Positions 1-7,056 are shown, counted from the first letter of the stretch. The stretch is 7,408 bases of DNA from M30B19 sp041688615 (GCA_041688615.1 JBDNHU010000349.1:1-7408), one strand, 5' to 3'. A program made the numbers and translations. Notes: a model not told the origin generated them from the letters alone.

Positions 1-3000
1 CCCAGGAATTGCTGGCCCGCAGAATCCACTTGGGACTCAAGCGGTAATTGACTCGAGCGTTGATGGTTTGGCTGTTGATCGGTCCGTCGATCGTGCGGAA
101 TCCGATGTACACATCACCTGATTCGGGGCGATTGGCTGCCAGACCGACACTTGCGGTTTGCAGACCATCTTGGAAGGTATCAAAATATCCGTCCGATAGA
201 AATGCTAGGCGGTCGCCGATGTGCCACCGGAAATCGTAATCGATCATTCCGAAATCTTCACCAAAGTTATCGCGATCGCTCTGGGGAAAATACTGCGCGG
301 ATAAGTCGAGTGTCACCCAGTCGATAATCCGTTCGCGGCCCGGGGTGCCTCGCTTGGTTTGCCAACGTTGGTTGACGCCGAATTTGAAAAGTGTCAGATC
401 GTCGGCAATTTCATTTGCGGGTGACGACACGAAACCCTGAAGCCCTGAACGCAAGGCGAAGAATCGTTCGTCGAAGGCCACTGGCGTGTTGCCACCTGGC
501 AAAATACCAAACGTGTCAAACGCGAATCGTCGGCGAAAGTGCTCTTGCGCATCATCATCAATCGCATCATACAACGGCAATTGATCCAAGTCCTTATTGG
601 CGTCTGCATAAAGAAAATCAGTTTGGAAGGTTACCTTGTGGGCCAGTCCATTCAAGTTGAAAAGTTGGCTTTGTACGTTGGGGTCGACTCGCCACATCGG
701 CAGACTGGTGCGAATCCCGGTCTGTCCATACAACCGAGTCAAATCGTCACCGGTCAGGTCTTCGCCCCAGTAGGTGGCATCGCCCAACGCGTAGGGCACA
801 ACTTTAAGTGCACCTAGTTGAAATGGAACTTCAAGCTCCTGTCGGGTGCCAATTCGCAAGCCTTCACGCTCGGCCTCCCATGCCAGTGGATCATACTTGG
901 CCAGGTCGACCGCATTGGTCGGTGCATCGCCGACTTTTAGATCGGCGTAACCCACATGCGAATTCGAGTGCCAGGTGACTCGCGAACCTAGGACCGGCTG
1001 AGCCAATACCGTAAAATCGACTCGAGGTAGCCACTGGGTTTGCGTAAAGAAATCGTTTACGTTCGCGTCGCCGGATATTTCGAACATCCGATTTTCACGT
1101 AACCGTTGGTAGCGCACGCTGGTGGCTTGATCCTTCTCTTGGTCCCACTCTCTTTCGTAGAACTGTTCTAAGAAGTTGCGGTCAGAAATCCAGCCGAATT
1201 CGCCCAGCAATCGATCTCCATTGCGAAAGCGATGATCATGTCTCCAAACCGATCGGCCTCTTTGAGTTTCTTCCAGAGTTACGTTTCGGCGATCAGCGCC
1301 CAGGTTGTCTAATCCGCTATCGCTAACTAGAAACCATGAATCATAGTATCCGCTGGTCATCCCAGGGAAAACGAATCCATTGTCGCGCGTGTAATTGAAT
1401 TTGGACCCTAGGCCTAACCCTCGATTGCTTAAATAATCTAACGATCCGGTCCACTGAGTTCCTTCGACCGGTTCCATGCCCAGTACCTGGTAAAGATTCC
1501 AGTTGGTCAGTGCTTGAAAGCCGAAGATGTTGTCATTTTTTATCGCGAAATTTTGTAAGTAATACTCTGGGTTGTCCAGGTTCGTCTTAAAGACAGGCCA
1601 GTACAAGAACGGTCTTCCCAGGACGTTAATAAAATTGTCGTAGCTTTCAACGGTGAACGAATCCTTGATTGCGGGCAACCCGGTGCTGGGATCAATGGCC
1701 GTCACTCCGGATGCTGGATCTGCATCGTAAGACTTAGTTCGAGTCAGATCCAATTCACGTGATTCCAGCCAATATCTAGGGATACCCATGCGGCTTGTGG
1801 TGACGGCCGCTCCGTAGGCTCGGAATTGCTGTTGATTGATTTGTTGGAGAACATCGGCCCGTAGTCGAATCAGGCCTTCAAATTCTGGGACAGGCGACAG
1901 CATTTCAGCATCCAGAATCGTCCCCATCTGCATGTTCACGTCGTAATACATCTTATTCGCGTAGACCACTCGCTGACCCAAGGCAAAAATTACATTGCCT
2001 TCCAAAAACAGTTCCCAACGGGGCGTGGTTTCTGACCCCCCCATGGATGCAATCTGATTGGTCCAGGCAACGATATTATCCGCTTGAATCACGAGTCTTT
2101 CGCCGGTGGCAACGCCAGAAGGATTTGATCCGGGCGTACTGTTTTGCGTAATCATTTGGCTATCAACGACTACCTTGACGCCGCCGGTTCCCAATATCAT
2201 TTGTTCACCAGGGATTCGGCCAGGAACATTGCGAAGATTCAGATCTACGCCTGTGTTTCGCGGAAAAATCTGGACCTTTACCGGTTGACTATCGGAACCG
2301 GCAAGGTTTTGGCCCGGTGCAAAAATGCCAGAGCCCTGCCCTGGCGGCACTACGCCAAAAACTGCAGGTGATCCCGGGTCAGGACTCTGCGCCGCAATCG
2401 GTGCCAGATCGGCAGCGCCCAACGTGCTGTTGGAATTGATGGCAAAATTTAGAGGGCCGGCAGCATTGGGTGACGCAGTCGGTGCGCCTTGGGATTGAGG
2501 GGAAAGGAGCGGGTTCCCTAATGCTGCGGGCAGACTTTGGTTTGCTTGATATCGATTGTCTGTCGACTGGTAGCTTGCCAGTCCAATTGGGGACGGTCGT
2601 TGCGAATTGGCAACCTCCTGTTGCCAGTAGCTTAACGCCCGCTGGGCCAAGCCTGGTTCACTTCTTGCCGGAGAAGTAAAGCCAATGCTGTTTTGTTCGG
2701 GTAAGTCAGTCTTGAATTCAAGAGGAAGGTCACTGGCCAAAGTGCCCAACCATTGTTGGTCGCGAATCCAATCGAAATCCTGATCGCTTAGAACAGCATT
2801 GGAATGGCTCGGTGGGTTGACCGCTGGCAAGTTTGGTGCGCTGTTATGGACCGATTCTTGCGTGCTAAAGGGTGAACGCGGGAATCCAATGGCAACGTTT
2901 CCCTCAAGGTAAATTACGGCAAGTTGGCGGACGTTTTGTGACCCCCAAATGTCGCTAGAAAATTCATTGGAGACAGCAGCGCCGCCCGGCGACAGTCCGA

Positions 3001-3421
3001 TGGGAGCACTTGGGTCGACCCAGATTACGGCATGGTCGGCGGTGTAAGTTGCCTTGCCTTGAGTCAATCTGATTTGTGACAAGACCTTGGCTTGATAGGC
3101 CCCCTGTTGCCATTGATCCCGAACGACGCCTTGAATTTTTATCGCATATTGCGGAGAAAAATTCGGTGCAGTGATTTGCACTCCGCGGCCACTGGCGATG
3201 GTGGTCGATTGAATCAGTGCGACGTTGGAATCATTCGAATGTAGCGGATCGCCATTCCAGGCCGCTGTTGAAAATTCAGTTGTCCCAACGCCAGGTGCGG
3301 CAGGCGAACCTGCTGAACTGACTGGCATTGGCGTCGCTGGCCATTCTTGGCATGTTGCAGCCAAAGCGACGCCGGCGATCAAGTGGCTGGAAATAAAAGT
3401 CAGTAAAAGCAGCAGTAGCAT
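1..3421 (-). CDS. lptD: LptD/OstA-like outer-membrane LPS-assembly protein (3' end cut by window edge)
   Basis: The frame is open without a stop for 1140 codons and runs off the left edge. LptD proteins insert lipopolysaccharide into the outer leaflet of the outer membrane. The N-terminus is a signal peptide: a leucine run (MLLLLLLTF) ending in GVALAA at residues 17-22. Two OstA/LptA-like segments follow, each with a YLEGNV/FLEGNV motif (about residues 170 and 470). A Pro/Ser/Gln/Asn-rich linker (about 245-380) separates them. The second segment continues through ADVLQQ and SREL motifs to RPFLYWPVF (about 600), which resembles the LptD junction before the barrel. The rest is rich in aromatic-ended alternating strands, as in a beta-barrel. 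E. coli LptD has 784 residues, so this one is unusually long. The only visible cysteine is residue 24. ATG at 3421 is the only ATG available at the N-terminus, but the frame stays open upstream to a TGA at 3619. TTG codons at 3550 or 3586 would give a longer, positively charged n-region. Family assignment is fairly secure; the exact start is not. Confidence 0.85.
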   Translation of the reverse strand, partial: MLLLLLLTFISSHLIAGVALAATCQEWPATPMPVSSAGSPAAPGVGTTEFSTAAWNGDPLHSNDSNVALIQSTTIASGRGVQITAPNFSPQYAIKIQGVVRDQWQQGAYQAKVLSQIRLTQGKATYTADHAVIWVDPSAPIGLSPGGAAVSNEFSSDIWGSQNVRQLAVIYLEGNVAIGFPRSPFSTQESVHNSAPNLPAVNPPSHSNAVLSDQDFDWIRDQQWLGTLASDLPLEFKTDLPEQNSIGFTSPARSEPGLAQRALSYWQQEVANSQRPSPIGLASYQSTDNRYQANQSLPAALGNPLLSPQSQGAPTASPNAAGPLNFAINSNSTLGAADLAPIAAQSPDPGSPAVFGVVPPGQGSGIFAPGQNLAGSDSQPVKVQIFPRNTGVDLNLRNVPGRIPGEQMILGTGGVKVVVDSQMITQNSTPGSNPSGVATGERLVIQADNIVAWTNQIASMGGSETTPRWELFLEGNVIFALGQRVVYANKMYYDVNMQMGTILDAEMLSPVPEFEGLIRLRADVLQQINQQQFRAYGAAVTTSRMGIPRYWLESRELDLTRTKSYDADPASGVTAIDPSTGLPAIKDSFTVESYDNFINVLGRPFLYWPVFKTNLDNPEYYLQNFAIKNDNIFGFQALTNWNLYQVLGMEPVEGTQWTGSLDYLSNRGLGLGSKFNYTRDNGFVFPGMTSGYYDSWFLVSDSGLDNLGADRRNVTLEETQRGRSVWRHDHRFRNGDRLLGEFGWISDRNFLEQFYEREWDQEKDQATSVRYQRLRENRMFEISGDANVNDFFTQTQWLPRVDFTVLAQPVLGSRVTWHSNSHVGYADLKVGDAPTNAVDLAKYDPLAWEAEREGLRIGTRQELEVPFQLGALKVVPYALGDATYWGEDLTGDDLTRLYGQTGIRTSLPMWRVDPNVQSQLFNLNGLAHKVTFQTDFLYADANKDLDQLPLYDAIDDDAQEHFRRRFAFDTFGILPGGNTPVAFDERFFALRSGLQGFVSSPANEIADDLTLFKFGVNQRWQTKRGTPGRERIIDWVTLDLSAQYFPQSDRDNFGEDFGMIDYDFRWHIGDRLAFLSDGYFDTFQDGLQTASVGLAANRPESGDVYIGFRTIDGPINSQTINARVNYRLSPKWILRASNSW

Positions 3422-4038
3422 TAACTTCGAAGCGGCCCAAAGAACAGGCCAGGTGTTCTGGTTTTTGAAACGATTGGCCAGTGGATGGATCGCTCCAGGC
3501 GCAGCCCAACCGTTCGCGACATTGGCTGGGCGAAAGCTAATGTCATTCAAAAAAAACGTATTTTTATGAGGTCTTGAGTAATGCAAGACTCGTTGCCTGA
3601 CGATGTAAAGACTAAGTCAGTTGAAAATCAAATTGGGGTCGGCTAGTCATGCGCTGGGTTGACGCACACTACCTCTGAATCCTGGCGTTCTGCAGTCCAC
3701 CGTTCTGCCTGGTAGTATCCCGGTAGTATCCTGGAGGCCAGTTGTCCGACAGCTATCCGCCTTACAATGGGATGCGGGAGTATAGAAACGCCCTCAAACG
3801 ACCGCAAGATAACTTTTGCTAGCAGTTGTAAGTGAAAAGCAACTCGGTAGCACGGCGGGTTGAGTGGATAACCGTTAGGCTTCTCTGGTCGCGAGAAACG
3901 CCCCGTTTTCAGTCAGGGTTGCCAGTCGAAGTTGGGTGGCCAGGAGATGCTTTGTCGACCCGTTATTTTGGATCGATTGCGGCAAGCTGCGAACCCGTTT
4001 CAAGTTGGGAATTCAGGCGAATTGGATCGCAATCGTGA
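3422..4038. other. Gene-free gap between lptF and lptD
   Basis: No convincing gene is present on either strand. Short open frames exist, but none has a recognisable motif or a good ribosome binding site. On the minus strand the part nearest lptD holds an A/T-rich stretch at about 3548-3567 (A run, CGTA, T run), which may be the lptD promoter or leader region. A weak promoter-like pair on the minus strand (TTGATT, 17 bases, TTACAT) lies around 3605-3633. No strong terminator follows lptF. The gap suggests that lptD has its own promoter despite lying downstream of lptF on the same strand. Confidence 0.5.
3711..3731. repeat. Two-copy 11-bp tandem repeat (GGTAGTATCC)
   Basis: GGTAGTATCC occurs at 3711-3720 and again at 3722-3731, a period of 11 bp. 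Just upstream CGTTCTGC is repeated at 3686-3693 and 3701-3708, and CCTGG recurs around the block. It looks like local slippage or duplication in non-coding DNA. The AGTATCC core also appears in the 16-bp array near the right end of the window. Confidence 0.75.
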
Positions 4039-5319
4039 CTAGTGATCAAATCGTTGGTAAAACCAAACAGAGATCGGAAAGACGATCAAAATGGGCAGCC
4101 AAGCAGCGAATGCAGTTGGCTTTAGAATCTGTTGGGCGCCTAGGAACTGGCAGACCATAACCAATAGTTGCACGCCAATCATAAGAAAGCCGCAGTAGGC
4201 CGCCGCAACCACAAGCTTTTGGCCTTCTCGCCGCAGTACCAAGGGCAGCCCGATCAGTAATACAGAAAAATCTAAGAAGGGGCGAAGTAGACGCCAGTGC
4301 ATTTCGATTCGGTGGATGCTGGGTAGGCGTACGCTGCCGCTTTGATTGACGGTGATCAATTCAGACAGTGATGCGCTGCGGAACCAATCGACGCCGTGCA
4401 CCAATTGCTGGACGGGAATGCCCGTGGGAATGAAACACTGATCAGACTTCAGCCACGAATGATCTGCAGGGCCGTACAAACGAGTCTTGCCGTCTTGAAC
4501 GACACTCGCTTGAGTTGCGATCGATGCAGGTTGGTGAACGCCATCCAAAAGGAATCCGCCTGGCAATTGGTCCGTTGGTGGTTGCCAGAAGGCTCGGCGA
4601 GCCACAATCTGATTGCCTGGTACGATGGGTTTGCTGGTTCGGTTTTTCTTATCGGTCGTGTTGCTAGGGGATAAACTGCGCGACCTCGTTGAAGCAGAAA
4701 AGTTCTTCGTTTGCTGCTTTGAAATGGCTGGATTAATTGCCGTCGTCTGGTTTGCCGCGTCCAACGTTTGCCAATCATGAGGCAGCAAAAAGTCGGGTTG
4801 GTCGATTTCACCTGTTTTGGGGTCGATCGATAAACCACGAATCATCACCAATGAATCGTAGTCGATTTGCGAGATCATACTCTGGGGTTCATTCTTGAGC
4901 AGTTGTTGGGCATTCGCGGTCAATGTTTCTCTGAATTTAGGTAAAATCCATTCGCGACAAAACAGGGAGCCAAAACACAAAATTAATGTCAGTACAACCA
5001 ACGGCTTGGCGACTCGGCGGATGCTGATTCCGGCTGCTTGAACCGCGGCCAATTCGTGAGTGCCATACAGTCGGGTCAGCGTGCAAATGGCGGCTAGAAG
5101 ATAAAGCAGACCACTGACCTCGCAAAACAGTCCGATCAGTCGTGGGCCATAATAATGTAGAAGAAACTGGCCCATGGAACCTTGTCGTTTGCCCAGTTCG
5201 ACGAATTCATCCAGGTTGTTAAAGATGTCAATAATCAAGTACAGGCCAGCCAGGCTGCAATAGCAGACCAGCATGATTTTAACGAACAGGCCAATGACGT
5301 AGCGATCAAAAAGCGTCAT
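4039..5319 (-). CDS. lptF: LptF/LptG (YjgP/YjgQ) family LPS-export permease
   Basis: This is an inner-membrane permease subunit of the Lpt system. In the family, LptF and LptG pair with the LptB ATPase to pull lipopolysaccharide from the inner membrane into the periplasmic bridge. The protein has 426 residues. Three N-terminal membrane segments lie at about 10-33, 60-82 and 104-121, and three C-terminal ones at about 349-365, 369-391 and 402-422. A large periplasmic domain lies between them, which is the expected 3+3 layout. The segment HELAAVQAAGISIRRVAKPL (88-107) matches the conserved cytoplasmic E-A-G-I-S coupling region after TM2. RLLRPFLDFSVLLIGLPLVL (343-362) matches the conserved R-x-x-x-P...G-x-P-L segment at TM4. 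Family members are usually about 360 residues; the extra length is mainly a Ser/Thr/Gln/Lys-rich insert at about 188-232. ATG at 5319 is the only start after an in-frame stop, but no Shine-Dalgarno site is visible. LptF cannot be separated from LptG by inspection, so the symbol is provisional. lptD lies downstream on the same strand. Confidence 0.9.
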   Translation of the reverse strand: MTLFDRYVIGLFVKIMLVCYCSLAGLYLIIDIFNNLDEFVELGKRQGSMGQFLLHYYGPRLIGLFCEVSGLLYLLAAICTLTRLYGTHELAAVQAAGISIRRVAKPLVVLTLILCFGSLFCREWILPKFRETLTANAQQLLKNEPQSMISQIDYDSLVMIRGLSIDPKTGEIDQPDFLLPHDWQTLDAANQTTAINPAISKQQTKNFSASTRSRSLSPSNTTDKKNRTSKPIVPGNQIVARRAFWQPPTDQLPGGFLLDGVHQPASIATQASVVQDGKTRLYGPADHSWLKSDQCFIPTGIPVQQLVHGVDWFRSASLSELITVNQSGSVRLPSIHRIEMHWRLLRPFLDFSVLLIGLPLVLRREGQKLVVAAAYCGFLMIGVQLLVMVCQFLGAQQILKPTAFAAWLPILIVFPISVWFYQRFDH

Positions 5320-6370
5320 AGCGATGGGGAAAGTCCAAAAAGAAAGGCCAGCTTCCGGGCAACAAATCGGCGTCAGGGCAAGCGCTCAGCCCTCGGTCGA
5401 CTTTTCCTGCAGGACGAGAAATCCGTTCTCACCCCGGCGATTAAAGCTTACTGATGCGAGTTTTTAGCACAAGCTCAATCGTCAATTGCTACCAATCACA
5501 ATACGGAATTCGCGCTGGAATTCTGCCGGGATGTTTCGGTGCTCCAGTCGATTGTTATTGCTACTTCAAGGCATTCGAGCGATTAGAGGGTAATGTTATG
5601 CCGGGCGAACCTGGAAGCTAGAAGTTGGGATCTTCCGACCCAGGTCGCCTCCTTCGCTGCTTCCCAAGGTGCCAGGGTCGCCTGTGTTAACACGGCGTTA
5701 GCCGCCGGGCGAAGAAATTTTGGACGGATTGTTCAGATAGAGACCCTCAAGCGGGTCCAAGTTTTCCTAACACGAGCGGCAGCTGTAAAAATACCAGCAA
5801 GCAGCGCAAACCAGTGGATATTGCCTTCCTTCGCTTTCGCTGTGGGCTTGTATTGCGGTAAGTTTTCTTCTGCCGCTCGCCTAATACTTTGGTTCACTAG
5901 TTCGAAAACAGTATTTCTTGACTCGCCCAACCGCAACCCGCGATACGAAATCCAGTGCCGGATTTAATCATGCGTTTAGTTCCAAGTCCCCTAGAAAGAT
6001 GGCAAGTTTGAGTTCAAAAGCCGGCATTAAGGAGGCGGGTAGTTTTGAAAACCGAAGCCCTGATTGAGAAAAAACCCAAAAGAGCATAAAAAATAGGAGC
6101 GTCTAGAAGCCAGTTAAGGTAGATTTAAGCAGAGTCGTCGCGCTGCAACCTTATCCCAGATTCATGGACCAGGAGTCACAGTCCCCTGGAACCATCGAGG
6201 AGATGGTGATCCGGTAGGCACTGAGAAGTCTTTGCTGCAAAGTTTTGACTGCGGTGTACACTAGATCTCTGGAAAGTTTCGGTTTCGGTCTAGCGAAAGA
6301 TTCATTACGCTTTTATTATTCGATTGGCGCAGAATTCAATTGGGCAGCATTCATTTAGGGTTGGGTAGTG
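5320..6370. other. Long gap between divergent lptF and STAS genes
   Basis: About 1 kb without a convincing gene. The lptF side contains a small inverted repeat, AGGGC (5375-5379) with GCCCT (5389-5393), and another, GAGAA/TTCTC, around 5419-5433. GGAATTC is directly repeated near 5504-5522. A repeat-rich element at 5600-5713 is listed separately. Towards the STAS gene there is a strong AAGGAGG (6029-6035) followed by a 14-codon frame starting with TTG. There is also a hairpin ACCATC-GAGGA-GATGGT (6191-6207), a GTGTACAC palindrome (6254-6261) and an isolated -10-like TATTAT (6314-6319) with no good -35. Open frames of 67 aa (minus, 5733-5936) and 124 aa (plus, 5593-5967) oppose each other and have no recognisable motif. 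The STAS promoter and long leader probably lie in the right half. Confidence 0.45.
5600..5713. other. Repeat-rich element with interlocking stems; possible structured RNA
   Basis: GCCGGGCGAA occurs exactly at both edges (5600-5609 and 5704-5713). Between them TCGCCT appears twice (5645-5650 and 5678-5683), and each copy can pair with GGGCGA of either edge. The best stem pairs 5604-5608 and 5610-5614 with 5640-5649 (10 bp, one bulged A). It encloses a small GAAG/CTTC hairpin (5621-5635). A second stem is the palindrome GTGTTAACAC (5684-5693) flanked by CGCC and GGCG with one bulge. The alternatives compete, as in a switch or a small RNA, but no known riboswitch or RNA family is recognised and the strand cannot be set. 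It could also be a degenerate DNA repeat. Confidence 0.3.
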
Positions 6371-6718
6371 ATGCTTGAGATCAAAGAAATTGGCGACGTA
6401 AGTGTTGGGTACTTCCAAAACACTCGAATTTTGGACGAAGCAACGGTTCAAACGGTCGGGGCCGAGTTGCTGGAGGCAGCAGCTAGGACGAAGGACAACA
6501 AGTTGGTCTTGAATTTTCGGAATGTGGTGCTGATGTCCAGTGCAATGATCGGCAAGTTGGTATTGCTGAGAAATCGCTGCAAGGAAGCTGGTGTAAGACT
6601 GGCGTTCTGTGAAATCACCGAAAACGTCAAAGAAGTTTTCATGTTGATGAAGTTGGATCAAATTGTTGATCTCTATTCTGACCAAGCGGGGGCCCTGACG
6701 GCCATGGACGCGTTTTAG
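6371..6718 (+). CDS. STAS-domain protein, anti-sigma-factor-antagonist type
   Basis: A 115-residue single-domain protein with no signal peptide or membrane segment, so it should be cytoplasmic. STAS proteins of the SpoIIAA/RsbV type bind partner-switching kinases and release sigma factors or other targets, usually under control of serine phosphorylation. The pattern fits: strand VSVGYFQN (10-17), helix DEATVQTVGAELLEAA (22-37), strand KLVLNFRNVVLM (44-55), then SSAMIG (56-61), helix KLVLLRNRCKEAG, strand VRLAFCEIT and helix NVKEVFMLMKL. SSAMIG sits where SpoIIAA has Asp-Ser-Ser-Gly-Leu-Gly. The acceptor Ser is kept as Ser57, while the preceding Asp is Ser and the Gly is Met. ATG at 6371 is chosen; a GTG immediately before it (6368) is possible, and AGGG at 6357-6360 is a weak ribosome binding site. 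No kinase or phosphatase partner is nearby, so the target is unknown. Confidence 0.88.
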   Translation: MLEIKEIGDVSVGYFQNTRILDEATVQTVGAELLEAAARTKDNKLVLNFRNVVLMSSAMIGKLVLLRNRCKEAGVRLAFCEITENVKEVFMLMKLDQIVDLYSDQAGALTAMDAF

Positions 6719-6789
6719 TTGCGTTGGGTACAGTTAGGTTCGACAAGAGGCGACCATAGGCAACTGGGGCGTTGAGTAGATGCCGGTCT

Positions 6790-6839
6790 TGATTTAGCCG
6801 CCCTGATTTAGCCGCCCTGAATTAGCCGCCTTGAATTAA
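6790..6839. repeat. 14-bp tandem array, about 3.5 copies
   Basis: TGATTTAGCCGCCC lies at 6790-6803 and 6804-6817. A third copy with two changes, TGAATTAGCCGCCT, is at 6818-6831, followed by a partial copy TGAATTAA. Copies drift progressively from left to right. It begins 71 bp after the STAS stop codon. Confidence 0.92.
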
Positions 6840-6902
6840 TTGTGCTGCAGCATGGCCGAATTACCAACTGGTGTTCACATCGCGCGATATCGGGCCATCG
6901 GT

Positions 6903-7030
6903 CAGTATCCGACCCTGCCAGTATCCGACCCTGCCAGTATTAAACCCTGCCAGTATTAAACCATGCCATAATTCGGGCCTGCCAGTATTAAACCATGCCA
7001 TAATTCGGGCCTGCCATTATTAGACCTGGG
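6903..7030. repeat. 16-bp tandem array, eight contiguous copies
   Basis: Eight units of exactly 16 bp follow one another without spacers. Units 1-2 are CAGTATCCGACCCTGC, unit 3 is CAGTATTAAACCCTGC, units 4 and 6 are CAGTATTAAACCATGC, units 5 and 7 are CATAATTCGGGCCTGC, and unit 8 is the divergent CATTATTAGACCTGGG. Units 4-5 are duplicated exactly as units 6-7, giving a 32-bp higher-order repeat. The conserved parts are the 5' CA-TAT/TAA and the 3' TGC ends; the middle varies. The lack of spacers rules out CRISPR, and the 16-bp period rules out a simple coding repeat. Confidence 0.95.
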
Positions 7031-7056
7031 TGGTTTGGCTGGGTGGTTTGCCTGGG
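7031..7056. repeat. 13-bp tandem repeat, two copies
   Basis: TGGTTTGGCTGGG (7031-7043) is followed directly by TGGTTTGCCTGGG (7044-7056), one base different. The block abuts the last 16-bp unit, which itself ends in CCTGGG, so the two arrays share their junction sequence. The next bases, TTTGC, are a possible remnant of a third copy. Confidence 0.88.

Noticed and set aside
3225..3569. Plus-strand 114-aa open frame
   Set aside because: It lies opposite the N-terminal coding part of lptD and has no recognisable motif, so it is an antisense shadow.
3832..4038. Plus-strand 68-aa open frame in the lptF-lptD gap
   Set aside because: GTG start without a ribosome binding site, no motif, and a composition not suggestive of a protein.
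5733..5936. Minus-strand 67-aa frame with a hydrophobic segment (WFALLAGIFTAAA)
   Set aside because: TTG start, no clear ribosome binding site and no recognised family. It might be a small membrane protein, but the sequence alone does not support it.
5593..5967. Plus-strand 124-aa open frame
   Set aside because: It runs through the repeat-rich element and opposes another frame. No domain is recognised; GAGGG before the start is too close. Conservation in relatives would change this view.
6164..6217. 17-codon frame starting ATG in the STAS leader (MDQESQSPGTIEEMVIR)
   Set aside because: No ribosome binding site, and the length is well within chance expectation.
6305..6685. Minus-strand 126-aa frame opposite the STAS gene
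   Set aside because: The plus strand clearly encodes a STAS domain here; the minus frame is its shadow.
6903..7030. Possible CRISPR array
   Set aside because: Units are 16 bp and directly contiguous, with no unique spacers and no cas genes nearby.
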